Positions 35,645 to 47,682 are shown, counted from the stretch's first letter. The stretch is DNA of 64,000 nt from Parelaphostrongylus tenuis (GCA_019055375.1 JAHQIW010007131.1:558001-622000), one strand, 5' to 3'. The notes: generated by a model not told the origin, from the sequence alone. Made by a program: numbers and translations.

Positions 35645-35995
35645 TTCGCTAGTTGATATATAAACAAGCTGCAGCGAGTCTTACAATGGTGAGGTATGTG
35701 CCTGGCTCAGAACCACAAAAATGGATTTGATACTTGTCGGGAAATCGCCACTGATGACGAGCCACTCATCATTACAATTTATATTTGTATTTTTGATATT
35801 AACCCTAGCATTAAGAATTCTGTGCGGTGACATTTTACGCTCTTGTGCAAGAATGGCTATTTTTTCTTCAAAGTCTACTCTCTTATGGGTCTGTGCCGTG
35901 TGCATATTTAGTAAGGTATTTGATCTAGCTTTAGCTTTGCCATCTATTTATACATTTTTCAATTTTATTAGCAAAATCATTATTTTTTTCGAAGT
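35645..35995 (+). repeat. dispersed repeat, copy 1
   Basis: Shares with 42,875-43,215, in the same order and orientation, ctagttgat, ggtatgtgcctggc, cagaaccacaaaa, actcatc, and a final tcaattttattagc/aaatcat-type block. The open frame inside it is AT-rich and hydrophobic and probably not a gene. Confidence 0.55.
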
Positions 35996-35999
35996 TTAA

Positions 36000-36729
36000 A
36001 ACATTTTGATATCTAGTAAAATCAAAAGAAAAATGAACCAAATTGGCGATAAAGAACGGACTAATCTGAAATACTGAGGTACTCCCGACTCAAATTGAAA
36101 TCCACTCTTGATTCTTCGCTTATCCATGGCATCTCCCTCTTTGTATTTTTTTCATTTTCCAGAAGAATTTCTAAGATCTAAAGGTATCCAATTAAAGTAA
36201 TTTATACCGTTGATAACAATTTACTAGAATAATTCTACGTTTCTAGCAATGCACTTTTTGTTTTCAATTTTGTTTCTATATTTTACTTCAGTCTAAAATA
36301 TTTACCTTTTACTCTTCTTTGTTCTCTCTTCAGCTTTCACTAATTAGAGTTTTTTATTCATACCTTTTCTTTATAGTCGTTCCAGTACTTTATTATCGTA
36401 TCAATGAAAGACTTGCTACAGACTTTCACAAAGATGATACTTTGAGATATTCTCAATTATTGAAGTTTCTATAGTTTTTACGAGAACACACTAACCGGAA
36501 ACCAGATCACTCCCAGCTTGAATAACAGTAATCGATTGTATCAATCGCCCGATTAATCCGAAAGTCCCGTTGTAGTGTTTTTTCCCGTTTCATATTTCTT
36601 CAGCTTCTCTTTTCGTTCAAACAATCGTCGTGATGAGAAATGAAGAAGTCTTCATCACACAAGCTGCGCTGCGGGTTAGCCTATAAGATGACGCAGAACT
36701 TTTTTTGTGATTCGTTGAAATAATAGAGT
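36000..36729. other. gene-free AT-rich stretch
   Basis: No gene, repeat or RNA recognised between the dispersed repeat and the start of the minisatellite. Confidence 0.5.
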
Positions 36730-37555
36730 TTCAAAATACTTCGCAGAACCACGTTAATGTCCACATGCGAGCAAAACCTGGGACTTGATGCGACTTCAAA
36801 CGCGAAATCACTTCTTCCAGAAGAACTTTTGGATTTGAACCAATGTGCACTACTTTGAAGGTGAGGCTGCCCTTTTCTAATCTCCCCTGAGATAAAAGTG
36901 TCGCCGTGTTCAAGTTAATTTCCGAGATGTGGCTGCGGTATTTCAACGATTTTGTTAAGTGAGAATGCCGTGTTTTGAATCTACCTTTAAAAGGAAGCTG
37001 CCACATTTTACTATGCGTCTAGGGTGGCGATGCCGTGTTTCAGTCTACTTTTGAGGTGAAGCTGGCGCGCTTTAGCCAATCTGAAGCAAAGCTTTCGTTT
37101 CCCAGTCTGTCTTTGATATGAGCCTGACTTAATCTAATTATCTTTAAGATGAAGCTGCCATACTCTAGTCTTCTTCTAAATGACGGTGCACTCTCTTAGT
37201 CTGCCTCTGGAGTGAGGCTGCCGTGTCTTAGTTTGCTTCGGGAGTGAAGCCGTCATATTCTAGTCTACCTTAGGGGTGCGGATGCCGTGTTACAGTCTAC
37301 TTCCGAGATAAGGAACCATGCATAAATCTGGCCTTAAAGTGAAGCTGCAGTGTTCCATCTAGCTTCCAGATTGAGGTTCCCGCGTCCTGATTCTAAACTA
37401 AGGTTGCCGCGCTTCAGTTCAATTCCTAAGTGAGGCAACTTTGTTTTCAACACTTCTGAGATGAGAACGTCGCATACTCGTCTGTTTCTGAAATGAAGCC
37501 GCTCAGCTTCAGTCTACTTTCGAAATTAGGCTGCCGTTTTCTAGTCGGCCTTTCA
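36730..37555. repeat. degenerate edge of the 97-bp minisatellite
   Basis: Recurrent motifs gaagctgcc/gaggctgccgtgtt and agtctacttc/agtctgcctc at 30-40 bp intervals, more diverged than in the main block at 38,270-41,420. Confidence 0.75.
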
Positions 37556-38269
37556 ACACGTTGACAACAATCTGGGCTGTCATCAGCTCGGACCGCACGC
37601 CACATGTGCGGCGGCGCAAAGCGGCGCGGCGAAAGTTTTTATTATAACGCCTTGCAGTGGAAATATGGGAATTTGTTTGGTAATGTGAGGTACTGAGAAG
37701 ATATTATCAGAATCAAATAATCAAATATTGCAGAAGAGACTTCTACAAAAACTTTTATTGTCAAGAAGATGCCCACGCATAGAAAAAATATCTACGTTTA
37801 GACGGCAAAAACACATTGTTGTGAAAGGGAACGTATTTTCAGCTAGTATGTAACTTCGCTTCTTTCTTCTTCATTCATGTTTTTGTAGTCATCCGATAGC
37901 TTGTAAAATGCCTATTCTCCCACTAAGTTTACTTTATAAAATGACTTTTAGCACGTTCTACAAACGGAAAAAAACGATAACGTTTGAAATCAGAGCTCAC
38001 GTTTTCGTTGCTATATATCTTTTTATTTGGAGCATGGGTTTTAGAAGGACGCATAGCCATTGTTTCTGCTACAGATAGCTTTACCAATATCTCTCTTATC
38101 ACATTTTACCATTTACTGGTGACGAAAATCCCCTTAGTGACGACAAATTCCACATTTCATTAGAAAATTACCACGATGTGATTGCCGTGTGTTCGCCGCG
38201 GGGCAACACATGCCGTGCAGGTTTCAATGCTGTGGTCAGCGTGTTAAGCGAGGTCACTGTATTCTACCC
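37556..38269. other. non-repetitive segment inside the minisatellite
   Basis: About 0.7 kb lacking the repeat motif, with a GC-rich patch at 37,590-37,640 (gcggcggcgcaaagcggcgc) and cgccgcggggcaaca near 38,198. The string ccgcggggca recurs at 41,458, just past the right end of the array, so it may be an insertion or an unrepeated spacer. No coding sequence recognised. Confidence 0.45.
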
Positions 38270-41200
38270 CATCTTCGGTAGAGCTACAGTGCTGCACTCT
38301 GCCTCTGGAATAAGACTATCGTGTCTCAGTCAGCTTCTAAAATGAGGCTGCCGTGTTTCAGTCTACTTTTGAGGTGCCGCGTTTTATCTATCTTCTAAAG
38401 TGAGGCTGCCGTGTGCGGATCACCCTCCGACGTGCCAATGTCGCGTTTCAGTCTACTTCAGAGTTGTGGTTGCCATGTTCTATCCAACTTCTAAACTGAG
38501 GCTGTCTTCTCCAAGTCTGCCTCTGAAGTGCCGCGCTGTAGTCTACATCTGAAGTGAGGTTGCTGTATTCTTAGTCTGCCTCAGAGATGAGGCTGTCTTG
38601 CCCTAGTCCGCCCACAAAGTGCCGCTGTCGCTCTGTAGTCTATTTCTGAGGTGAGGCCGCCTTTTTTTATCTAGCTTCTAAGTTGGGGCTGTCTTGTCTT
38701 AGTCTGCCTCTAGATTACCGTTGCCACATTGCTACTTTTTAGGTGAGGCTGCCGCGCGCTTTATATAGCCTCTAAAGTGATGCTTTCCTTATTCTAATCT
38801 GCCTCTGAAGTGCCGTGGCCGCGTTGTAGTCTACTATTAAGGTGAGGCTGCCGCGTATTTTCTGTTCTAAAGTTAAGCTAACTTATCCTAGTCCGTGTCT
38901 GAAGTGCCGTGGCCGCGCTGTAGTCTGCTTCTAAGATGCGGCTGCCGCGTTTTATCTGGCTTCTAAAGTGACGCTGTCTTATCCTAGTTTGCCTCAGGAG
39001 TGCCGTTTCTGCGCTGTAGTCTACTTTTGAGGTGAGGCTGCCGTCTTTTATCTTGCTTCTAAAGCGCGTCTGTCTTATCCTTGACTGCCTCAGAAGTGCC
39101 GTTTCCGCGCTGTAGTCTACTTTTGAGGTGAGGCTCCCGCGTTTTTTCTGGCTTCTCAAGTTAGATTGTCTTGTCCTAGTTTGCCTCTGATGTACCGTCG
39201 CCGTGTTGCAGTCTACTTCTGAGGTGAGGCTGCCGTGTTTTATCAAGCATCTACAGTGAAACTGTTATATCTTAGTCTACCTCTGAAGTGCCGTTGCCTC
39301 TCGTTATAGTCTACTTCTGGGTGGGGCTGCCGTCTTTTATATTGCTTTCAAAGTGAAGCTGTCCTATCCTAGTCTGCGTCTTTAGTGCCGTTGCTGCGCT
39401 GTAGTCTACTTCTGAGGTAAAGCCACCGTGTTTTATCTAGCTTATAAGGTAAGGCTGTCTTTCCTAGTCTGTGTCTGAAGTGCCGTTGCCGCGTTGAAGT
39501 CTACCTCTGAGGTGACGCCGCCGTGTTTTATCTAGCTTCTAAAGTAAAACTGTCTTGTTTTATTCTGCCTCTGAAATGCCATTGCCGCTCCGTAGTCTCC
39601 TTCTGAGGTGAGGCTGCCGCGTTTTATAAAGCATCTAAGGTGGAACTGCCATATTTTAGTCCGCCTCTGAAAGGCCGTTGCCTCTCGTTATAGTCTACTT
39701 CTAAGGTAAGGCCGAAGTGTTTTATCTAGCTTCTAAAGTGAAGCTCTTGTCCTAGTCTGCTCCTGAATTACCGCGCCGTGGTCTACTTCCGAGGTGAAGC
39801 TGTTTGTTCATAGTCTGCCTCTCAGATGTGGCTGTCTTGTCCTGGTCTGCCTCTGAAGTGCCGTTGCCGTGTTGTATTCTACTTCTGAGGTGCGGTTGCC
39901 GCGTTTTATCTAGCTTCTAAAATGATGCTGTTTAAATCAAAGTCTGCCTCTAAAGTGCCGTTGCCCCGCTGTAGTCTACTTTTGTGGTGAGGCTGCCGCG
40001 TTTTTCTTTATTCTAAAGTTAAGTTCTCTTGTCCTAGTCGGTGTCTGAAGTGCCGTTGCCGCGGTGTAATTGACTTCTGAGGTGAGGCCGCCGTGCTTTA
40101 TCTTGCTTCTAAAGCGCGTCCGTCTTATCCAAGCCTTCGTCCGAAGTGCCGCTGCCGTGTTGCCGTCTACTTCTGAGGTGCGGCTGCCGCGTTTTATCTG
40201 GCTCCTAAAGTGATGCTGTCTTAACCTAGTCTGCGTCTGAAGTGCCGTTGCTGCGCTGTAGTCTGCTTCTGAGGTAAGACCGCCATGTTTCATCTCGCTT
40301 CTGAAGTGAGGCTGTCTTGTCTTGATTTGCCTCTGGAGTGCCTTTGCCACGTTGTCGTCTACTTCTGAGATGAGGCCGCCGTGCTTCACCTGGCTTCCAG
40401 GGTGATGCTTTCTTATCCTAGTCTGCCTTTAGAGTGCCGTTGCCACGTTGTAGTCTACTTCTGAGGTGCGGCTGCCGCGTTTTATCTAGTCTCTAGAGTG
40501 GTACTGTCTAATCTCAATCTGCCTCTGAAGTGCCGTTGCCTCTCGTTATAGTCTCCTTCTAAGGTGAGGCCGAAGTGTTTTATCTTGCTTCTAAAGCGCG
40601 TCTGTCTTATCCTAGTCTGCTTCTGAAGTGCCGTTGCCGCGCTGTAGTCTATTTCTGAGGTGCGGCTGCCGCGTTTTATCTAGTCTCTAGAGTGGTACTG
40701 TCTAATCTTAATCTGCCTCTGAAGTGCCGTTGCCTCTCGTTATAGTCTACTTCTAAGGTGAGGCCGAAGTGTTTTATCTTGCTTCTAAAGCGCGTCTGTC
40801 TTATCCTAGTCTGCTTCTGAAGTGCCGTTGCCGCGCTGTAGTCTATTTCTGAGGTGCGGCTGCCGCGTTTTATCTGCCTTCTAAAGTGATGCTGTCTTAT
40901 CATTGGCTGCCTCAGAAGTGCCGTTTCCGCGCTGTAGTCTACTTTTGAGGCGAGGCTCCCGCGTTTTTTCTGGTTTCTCAAGTTAGACTGTTTTGTCCTA
41001 GTCTGCTTCTGATGTGCCGTTGCCGTGTTGCAGTCTACTTCTGAGGTGGGGCTGCCGTCTTTTATCTTGTTTCTAAAGCGAGGTTGTCTTATCTTATTCT
41101 GCCTCTGAAGTGGCGTTGCCGCGGTGTCGTCTATCTCTGAGTTAGGGCTTCCGTGTTTCATCTATCTTCTGAAGTGAGGCAGTCTTGTCCCAGTCTGCCT

Positions 41201-41420
41201 CTGAAGTGCCATTGCCGCGCTGTAGTCTGCTTCTGAGGTGAGGCTGCCGTGTTTTGTCTAGCTTCTAAAGTGAAGCTGTCATGTCCTAGTCTGCGTCTGA
41301 AGTGCCGTTGCCGTGCTGTAGCCTACTTCTGAGATGAGGTTGGTGTGTTCTTAGTTAGCCTCTGAGATGAGGCTGTCTTGTCCTAGTCTCCCTCTGAGGT
41401 GCCATTGCAGCGCTATGGAT
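38270..41420. repeat. minisatellite with ~32-bp subunits in ~97-bp higher-order units
   Basis: Each subunit is a variant of tctrcytctgaagtg...gctgccg. Three subunit types alternate, keyed by ctgtagtctacttctgagg, gttttatctagcttctaaag and cttatcctagtctgcctctg, giving a ~97-bp higher-order unit. At 40,440-40,680 and 40,634-40,875 a two-unit block is duplicated with an offset of 194 bp and very few differences, showing recent unequal exchange. Minus-strand frames are open for long runs (K/R/S/T-rich, ~32-residue period), but they end at array irregularities and the 194-bp step is not a multiple of three. Confidence 0.9.
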
Positions 41421-41950
41421 GTGGCCGTTTTAACCCGCTGGTCTATTGATTGGCCCTTCCGCGGGGCATTAGAAAGTGCGATTTTTGTATTCACTTTGTA
41501 ATTGCTTCGCCGCTTTGGAAGAAACTCTAGATTATGACACTAATACTGAAAGATTTTCTCTACATGTTCATGAGCTTTTGGTGTTTAACGAAATAACAGT
41601 TGGACTGCGCGGTCGATGTAAACAATAGTTTTATTTTGAGTCTGGCTGCGTTTTTAAAAAAGGTGTTTTGAAAGCCGACTACGTGCTGCAATGGCCAGAG
41701 CTTAAAGCTTTCGAATGATGACTAACACCTTTTTGAAGAGTTCTTCCCCAGCGAATGGGTTAGGTATTTACTTGTCTCCGAATAACCGAAAAGAACCTAT
41801 GATGGCTTTTATAAGACTTTGAACATGACGACTTCCGTACCCGAAAAACGCTAATTGTGGGAATCTTACTCTGCTCTTTCATTAACTAAAAGCAATGACA
41901 TTGCTTGATTTTGTTATCGTTAAAGTGCACATTTTTTTGCGAGCATTTCG
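41421..41950. other. gene-free stretch with dispersed-repeat fragment
   Basis: Positions 41,625-41,760 (gtgttttgaaagccgacta, agctttcgaatgatgac) match 12,640-12,770. No coding sequence recognised. Confidence 0.45.
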
Positions 41951-41954
41951 CTAT

Positions 41955-42105
41955 ACAACTAGCCTAGCTTGCTTTGAGATGGAGCTGTTGTGGGAACAAA
42001 TTCGCTTGCTACTCATGCGCTAATGGAGCGTAAGGTAAGATGCTAGTGAAGCGACGCACAAAAGTATTAGAGTATGGTGCGAGCTTCATCTCAAAGCAGG
42101 TACAG
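41955..42105. repeat. short foldback element
   Basis: gcttgctttgagatggagct at about 41,968 is inverted as gagcttcatctcaaagcagg at about 42,082, with an ~85-bp spacer. Confidence 0.6.
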
Positions 42106-42870
42106 GTAACTTATATATCAAAATGATCGCAAGATGCGCAGCTGAGCAATACCAAGGTCACGCAGTTTAATGCAAAAACCGTTTTATAAAACCAGAGCAC
42201 CATGAACTTTGAATTTTCTGCAGGATAACTCTCGACTTCATGTTGCAAAATCGGTGAAAAACCCGTGAAATAGTTGACTTTGGTAGTTTTAGAAAGTCTT
42301 ACCTTGTACTTTTTTACTACTCTATATTGTGCAGTCAGGTTATCACTTGAAAATACCAAACTCAAATTACAAATTGGAAATTTCAAAAAAATATCTTCTC
42401 CGGGCACAAAACTTGTCATTTTCAAAATCCTATACCATCACGTGAAATATCTTGTGTGTATACAACATATAAATAAGAGGATCTCTCAAAATACTTTCAA
42501 ACAAGAAGGAATTTGCATATCTTCATTCTTACTAATATTACAGCAAAAAGAAAAGCGGCGGAGTCATATTTGCATATTTAATAAATGCATACTCAGACTA
42601 AATAGTACAACACTCTGTCTATCGAATCGTCAATATTTTTGTTATTTCTTGTCTACTGGACTCGAGTTTGTTGGTGCACGATTTCTTTAGTGCATTATGT
42701 ACAGTTGCAATACCTTATATTCTGACGATTTTCTTCAGAACCTGAAGAAGTCAAGCTGATGCACAATTTGCTAAGCCGAAAATTTTCATAACCAGAGCAA
42801 ATGAAACTCAATAAGTAAATCGCTTAGTAATTTAACTCTATTGAGTAGTCACCGCCTCGCTGTTTATTGG
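42106..42870. other. gene-free stretch
   Basis: Overlapping open frames on both strands (42,111-42,690) are AT-rich with no splice sites of quality and no family match; judged non-coding. Confidence 0.4.
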
Positions 42871-42874
42871 CCCA

Positions 42875-43215
42875 CTAGTTGATGTGTAGACCATCAGCAC
42901 TGAGTCTTGCATGGTGAGGGGTATGTGCCTGGCACAGAACCACAAAACTCGATTGAAGATATGTGCGAATCACACGTGATGACGAAGGACTCATCTTTGC
43001 AATACATATTTGGACTCTTGGTCTAGATTGATAGGTCTCCATAAATCTTCACCGCTGAGGTTTACGCACCTGTGCGAAGGTGGTCATTTCTACTTTGAGG
43101 TTTGTCTCGTTATATGTCTATATCCTGTGATTGACTAGTGGAGTAATTGATTCATCTTCAGCATTACTGGTCAATTATCAATTTTTTCAAATTTTATCAG
43201 CGAAATCAGGTTTTT
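42875..43215 (+). repeat. dispersed repeat, copy 2
   Basis: Second copy of the repeat at 35,645-35,995, with ggtatgtgcctggcacagaa and, at its right end, tttatcagcgaaatca. Confidence 0.55.
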
Positions 43216-43825
43216 TTTTATTATCGGGGAAAAAGTGAAAAATCGACTCCATTCGCTGGCGTAGAAGTTTTTATAAGAATATTAGTAACCATTGGAAAGC
43301 TTAGATTTCCGACCACAGCCCCACTTCGCCTGTTTTCAAGAAGACCCTCTTATGACGCTGTAAAGTCTACGCAAAACTATGTCTCAGACGCGCATATCTC
43401 TCGCCGGACAAAGTTCTTCCCTTGGACTTTGGTAATTATACGATAGCGTAATCGTTTTCATTCCAACGCTGTGCTTATATCCTGAAAGGACCGTTTCTCT
43501 GAAACGCAGCGGGTGAGATAAAATGAATTCCCTTCTGCGATCAAGGTGGCCTTTGGCCAGCACACGTGCGGGTGACTGAGGCAATTACCATAATTACCAC
43601 ATGGAAATAGACTTGCTAACAACTTTTGCAAGCGTGATTCCAAATGATCTAAATATGGCATTGCATTTTTCCCATTTCATCTTTCTCATGCTTCTTCAAA
43701 TTCAAGCACATCTTGGGCTTGGTCGGAAATTATACGTCGATTTATGTCTTCCTGGTCAAAACGTTGAGGATGATTGGTGACGGCCACCGATTAGGTTCAA
43801 ACATGCTCACAGAGGTGCAGAACGA

Positions 43826-43990
43826 GGTCTCAATGGTGTAATGGATAACTTTATGAGTACTTTGAAAGGCTAATCGCGTGTTCCAAACCACCTCAGGCTC
43901 TAAGCTTTGCCAGCACTCTTGCAGTTAGAGTTCGCAAAGTACTCTGCCGTCAAAAAAGATTAGGCAGCGAATAAAGAGCTCAAACTGTCA
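43826..43990 (+). repeat. tRNA-headed SINE-like copy (family C), copy 1
   Basis: The head tctcaatggtgtaatggata (A box) is followed about 40 nt later by cgcgtgttccaaaccacc (decayed B box). Downstream gctttgccagcactcttgca and gttcgcaaagtactctg match the family member at 56,163. Confidence 0.5.
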
Positions 43991-45890
43991 CTTCGAAAAG
44001 CCTTTGAAACGAAAAAGCGTTTGCGAAAGCTAGGATTTTTGAACTCTAGATATCTTTTATCCATTGCTGGATTGCTTAAGCGTAAAGACTTGGGGAGGTT
44101 TCAAGTGGGAAGATTCATCAAAGGAATATAAGGATATGTATATACTCTTTTAAAGCATTATTTTCTCTCCCTAAATCCTTCTGAAATGACATCTAAAAGT
44201 TTTCAGTGAGGTAAAAATTCCACTGGTCATCAACATCGCTAATCCACAAATGCTGCTGTGTCCTATTATTGAAAGAACCGAAATCGGATCGACAAAACGT
44301 AAAAGTACTTGTAAACATGAGAAGAAAGAATCGGTGAAATAAAGTGAAGTGTTTTTTCACGAGAAAAGGCCCTGCAGATTTCGAAAGGTTTTTTTTCACT
44401 TTTCATTTTCGTTTTTATTTGCCTTCCAGTCATTTTAATTATCTTTCAATGTTTTCATTGATAGTTTCTTCTGCATTTATTAACTTATACTATGGGTTGA
44501 AATGAAAGTACATAAAATTCAGCAGATGGAATTCCTTCGGATATGTTTTAGTTAAAATCATAACATCTTATTGAGAATGCGATATATGAAGAATATTAAA
44601 CTGAAACAAGAATAGGAGCTCATTGATTTGGTCTTGCGTTCATGGTTTTTTGTTGGTAATTTGTAAATGAAAACTTGTAATATTGTTAATTGCCACAAAA
44701 GTGTAATTCCTCTTTTTCTGAGAAAGCAGGTGTATGGCCATCGCTATCCAAAGCACTCTGAAAACTCTGACACAAACACAGATCAGGAGTCTTCAGTTCA
44801 TTTGTGGAAACCGATCTAAGAGGGTATTTACATTTCGGCGTTTCAGGAATTGTTATCATTTTTGTGTTTTGCCTTCGTATCATTACGCTCTGAAGTGCAC
44901 ATGGCGCAATGCAAACAAATACTTTTCTTACATATAATACACATGTTGGAATTCCATGTGGGCCCGTAAAAGCTCTCTGCGAAAAGCGTCAATCGGTACT
45001 AAAATTGTTTTGAACCAATCAGGCCACAACGCAATGATCGGCATTGATTATTATTTTGGAGGTGACCGATCCATTATACTTATCAATGGATCTTAAAAGT
45101 CATTGAATGCCTATTAATTTGAGCCCTAACTTTCTGTGACCAACGGATATGCGTATAATTGGTGTTTTTCGTCTTCCTAAAAAGTTTGGTACTGACATCG
45201 CGAGTCTGAAACGATGAAGCGCTTAGTTTGTCGGAAAGTGTTACCAAAACAGTTAACGTTGGCTCTGAGGAAGACGAGGACGTCGAAAAGTTAACCGAAT
45301 AAATATTGTCGCTTACCTTATCTAAGTAGAAAAAACTTCGAATAATATATTGATTAATTACGCCGAAGTTGATTAGTGGTCGGTTTCTGCAATACGCCGC
45401 TTGTACTTTGAGACCAAAATATAGATCAGACGATCGTCACTATCATGGTTCCACTGTCTCTTTGAACGGTTTAGAGAACTAATCATCATCATTTGTCTTT
45501 CAGCGCCATCGCGTGTCAGCGTAGCTCTATGGGTTCAAGTGACTTCAAAAACAACATCAGTAAAACGTTTTATTTGCACTGCTCTTGTTTGCAGGACATA
45601 GTTGATTGGTTAACGTGCTGAGTGTACTTGTCTGCCGTGATATCGCTCTGCACAAAGCTTATTTGTTAAAGATGACCTAATAGCGTTTCCTATATTAATC
45701 GTTCGATGACTCTTCCAGGATCTTAGCCGATCGACCGGCAGAAAACAATCCTCTACTCGCAAATATTTTCAGAAACATCTCGCGGCAAACTACGCTCCAT
45801 TCGTACCAGCTAATAAAGACCTCTCATAAAATGATAAGTGTTAACCGGATTACTTATAATCGGTTAGCCTTCACAAACCATTGCAGAAAG
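43991..45890. other. 1.9-kb gene-free stretch
   Basis: No exon recognised. A hammerhead-core-like pattern sits at 45,244-45,277 (CTGAGGA, GACG/CGTC, GAAA) without the other stems. Confidence 0.45.
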
Positions 45891-46020
45891 CAAGATGTGC
45901 AAAGTCATCTCCATAATACTTATAAAGTCGAATGCATGGGGCACCTCTAATGAAATGGCCCACATCGAGTGTCTTATGGTTTCTCACTTTCAAAATAATT
46001 CCAAAAAAAATGTGGGGCGG

Positions 46021-46069
46021 GGGTCACTGACGAGGAGGCCGAAACCTCCGAAACACCGGTGTATGACCC
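46021..46069 (+). ncRNA. type I hammerhead ribozyme, second family
   Basis: All core elements are present and fully paired. Stem I pairs GGGTCA (46,021-46,026) with TGACCC (46,064-46,069). CTGACGA is at 46,027-46,033. Stem II pairs GGAGG (46,034-46,038) with CCTCC (46,045-46,049) around a 6-nt loop. GAAA is at 46,050-46,053. Stem III is the loop-less palindrome ACACC/GGTGT (46,053-46,062), and H17 is A46063, the predicted cleavage site. Its stems are unrelated in sequence to the ribozymes at 1-2 kb. The zero-loop stem III implies dimeric action, as in PLE or retrozyme hammerheads. No second copy lies nearby, so it is a solo unit. Upstream, 45,918-45,950 resembles a family A SINE tail. Confidence 0.88.
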
Positions 46070-46199
46070 TGGCGTACCAACGTCGTTTAGGCTCGAAACA
46101 TTCTTTTTTTTTTATTATTCTGAATGTTTATCACGAGGTTTCAAAAACAGTCGATCATATGGATTAGTTTCTCACTTTATCCATCTTTCTAAAAATCTC

Positions 46200-47319
46200 A
46201 TGAAATTAAGCATTGTCGGCAAACATTCCATGGTTTAACTTTTGTGAGGTTGATAAAAGTAGCTGTCATATTGCTTAACTTCTAGTACATCATGAGTTTC
46301 TACAATGAAGGCGTCGCGTAGTTTCGGGTAACTAACCACTTCTCGACACTAATCGCTCGTAAAGTAAACATTGCAACTTGTAAACGAGAGACACCTAGAG
46401 ACGACAGTTTAGTTTCGAGACCAACCAGCTTGTCGATTGCCAGCCCAATCGTCGTCTCCATTCTGCCGTGTTATGGCAATGGATGGTGGTGGTGATCGGT
46501 GGTGTTCTTGCTTTGTCTCTGCCCATCAGTCATAATCCACAAGTCGACATTTTCCCATTCTCATTCAATAAATAATATTTATGGATCCTAATACCCAACT
46601 AATAATATCCGCTCATAATGCGCGTTTACCATTCGCCGCTTAGATGTTTTATCGTTTATTTATTTTTATTGATTTCTATTCTATCACAATATGCGTACGC
46701 ATAATCCCTATTGCTATCATGATGGCTTGAAGATTTCTTTTTATAACTATCTTAGAGTTTTCCTGGAACAAAAAGAGGCAGTAGCTGCAGAAGATGGAAA
46801 TCTTTCAACGCTTTCTCTTCAAAAGTGCTTTCGTAAAAGTTTCCTCTCAATCATTTTTTCTTCCTTTAGCAAAATGTCATGTAGGATGCTCTCGAAAAAG
46901 AAACTTCGTCACCGATGGAAATACAATAGTGAAGCTTAAGAAATGTTCAGAAAGGCAGCTCTCCTTTTTGTTTTCTTTTTCTCAGACTATGCTTTCATAA
47001 TCCAATAAATCATATTATCTGTATGAGAACAGTGAACTGCAGCGAGTTCCATTCACTGCCACTGTCTACACCAAGGGTTTTGGACATATTAAGATGTTCA
47101 AACATTAGAAGATCTCAGATACTGCAAGATTTCAGAGCGCTCCGAGGTTACTGGATTTTCTAAATGAATAGAAAGTGAGCGAAATGCCGTAGTGAAATAG
47201 TCGTTCTTCTTTAGAAGCAACATGTCACACCAGCACCAGTTATTACAAAATGATGGGATTTGGGAAAAAACAAATTAAAGTACAAACAGTGAATGTGTTT
47301 TTGTTAAATTGAACTCTGT
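46200..47319. other. gene-free stretch
   Basis: No exon or repeat recognised; open frames at 46,691-47,000 lack splice or family support. Confidence 0.4.
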
Positions 47320-47682
47320 ACGAGGTTGGTACTTCTTTTTCCCTAAAATTTGATGGCTAATGTTTCGACGGCAACACCTTCTCAGAGTCCAGACATACAT
47401 ATCATACCATATCTGATTACTCAGATAACACTTCGTATGCATCAAGAATTCAGTAGAAAACAAATCAGCAGTCCAGTCATTCTGAAAAAACACCACATTG
47501 TCTACGGTTATGTGGGAGAGGTCACTGGTCTTGTGTGACACAGTTTGAAAAACCTCTCTCTTTCATCTATTAATCGAGTAATCAGGTATGGTATGATGAT
47601 ATGTACGTCTAGGCTCTGGCGAAGGCGTTGCCGTCGAAGCGTTTGCCATCAGATTTTGAGGAAAAGAAGTACCAACCTCGTG
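47320..47682. repeat. foldback (MITE-like) element with ~100-bp inverted arms
   Basis: The left arm (47,320-47,421: cgaggttggtacttcttttt, gtttcgacggcaacaccttc, cataccatatctgattactc) is complementary, with scattered differences, to the right arm (47,576-47,680). The spacer is about 150 bp. The arms carry a CTGGCGA...GAAGC pattern resembling a mutated hammerhead or retroelement end. Confidence 0.8.

Noticed and set aside
40676..41161. 161-codon basic, repetitive minus-strand frame (similar ones at 38,878-39,246 and 39,976-40,389)
   Set aside because: It lies wholly in the minisatellite, the frames are broken by array irregularities, and the 194-bp duplication step is not a multiple of three, so no coding constraint is apparent.
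38270..41420. CRISPR-like regular repeats
   Set aside because: Subunits are contiguous diverged tandem copies without unique spacers, and the genome is eukaryotic.
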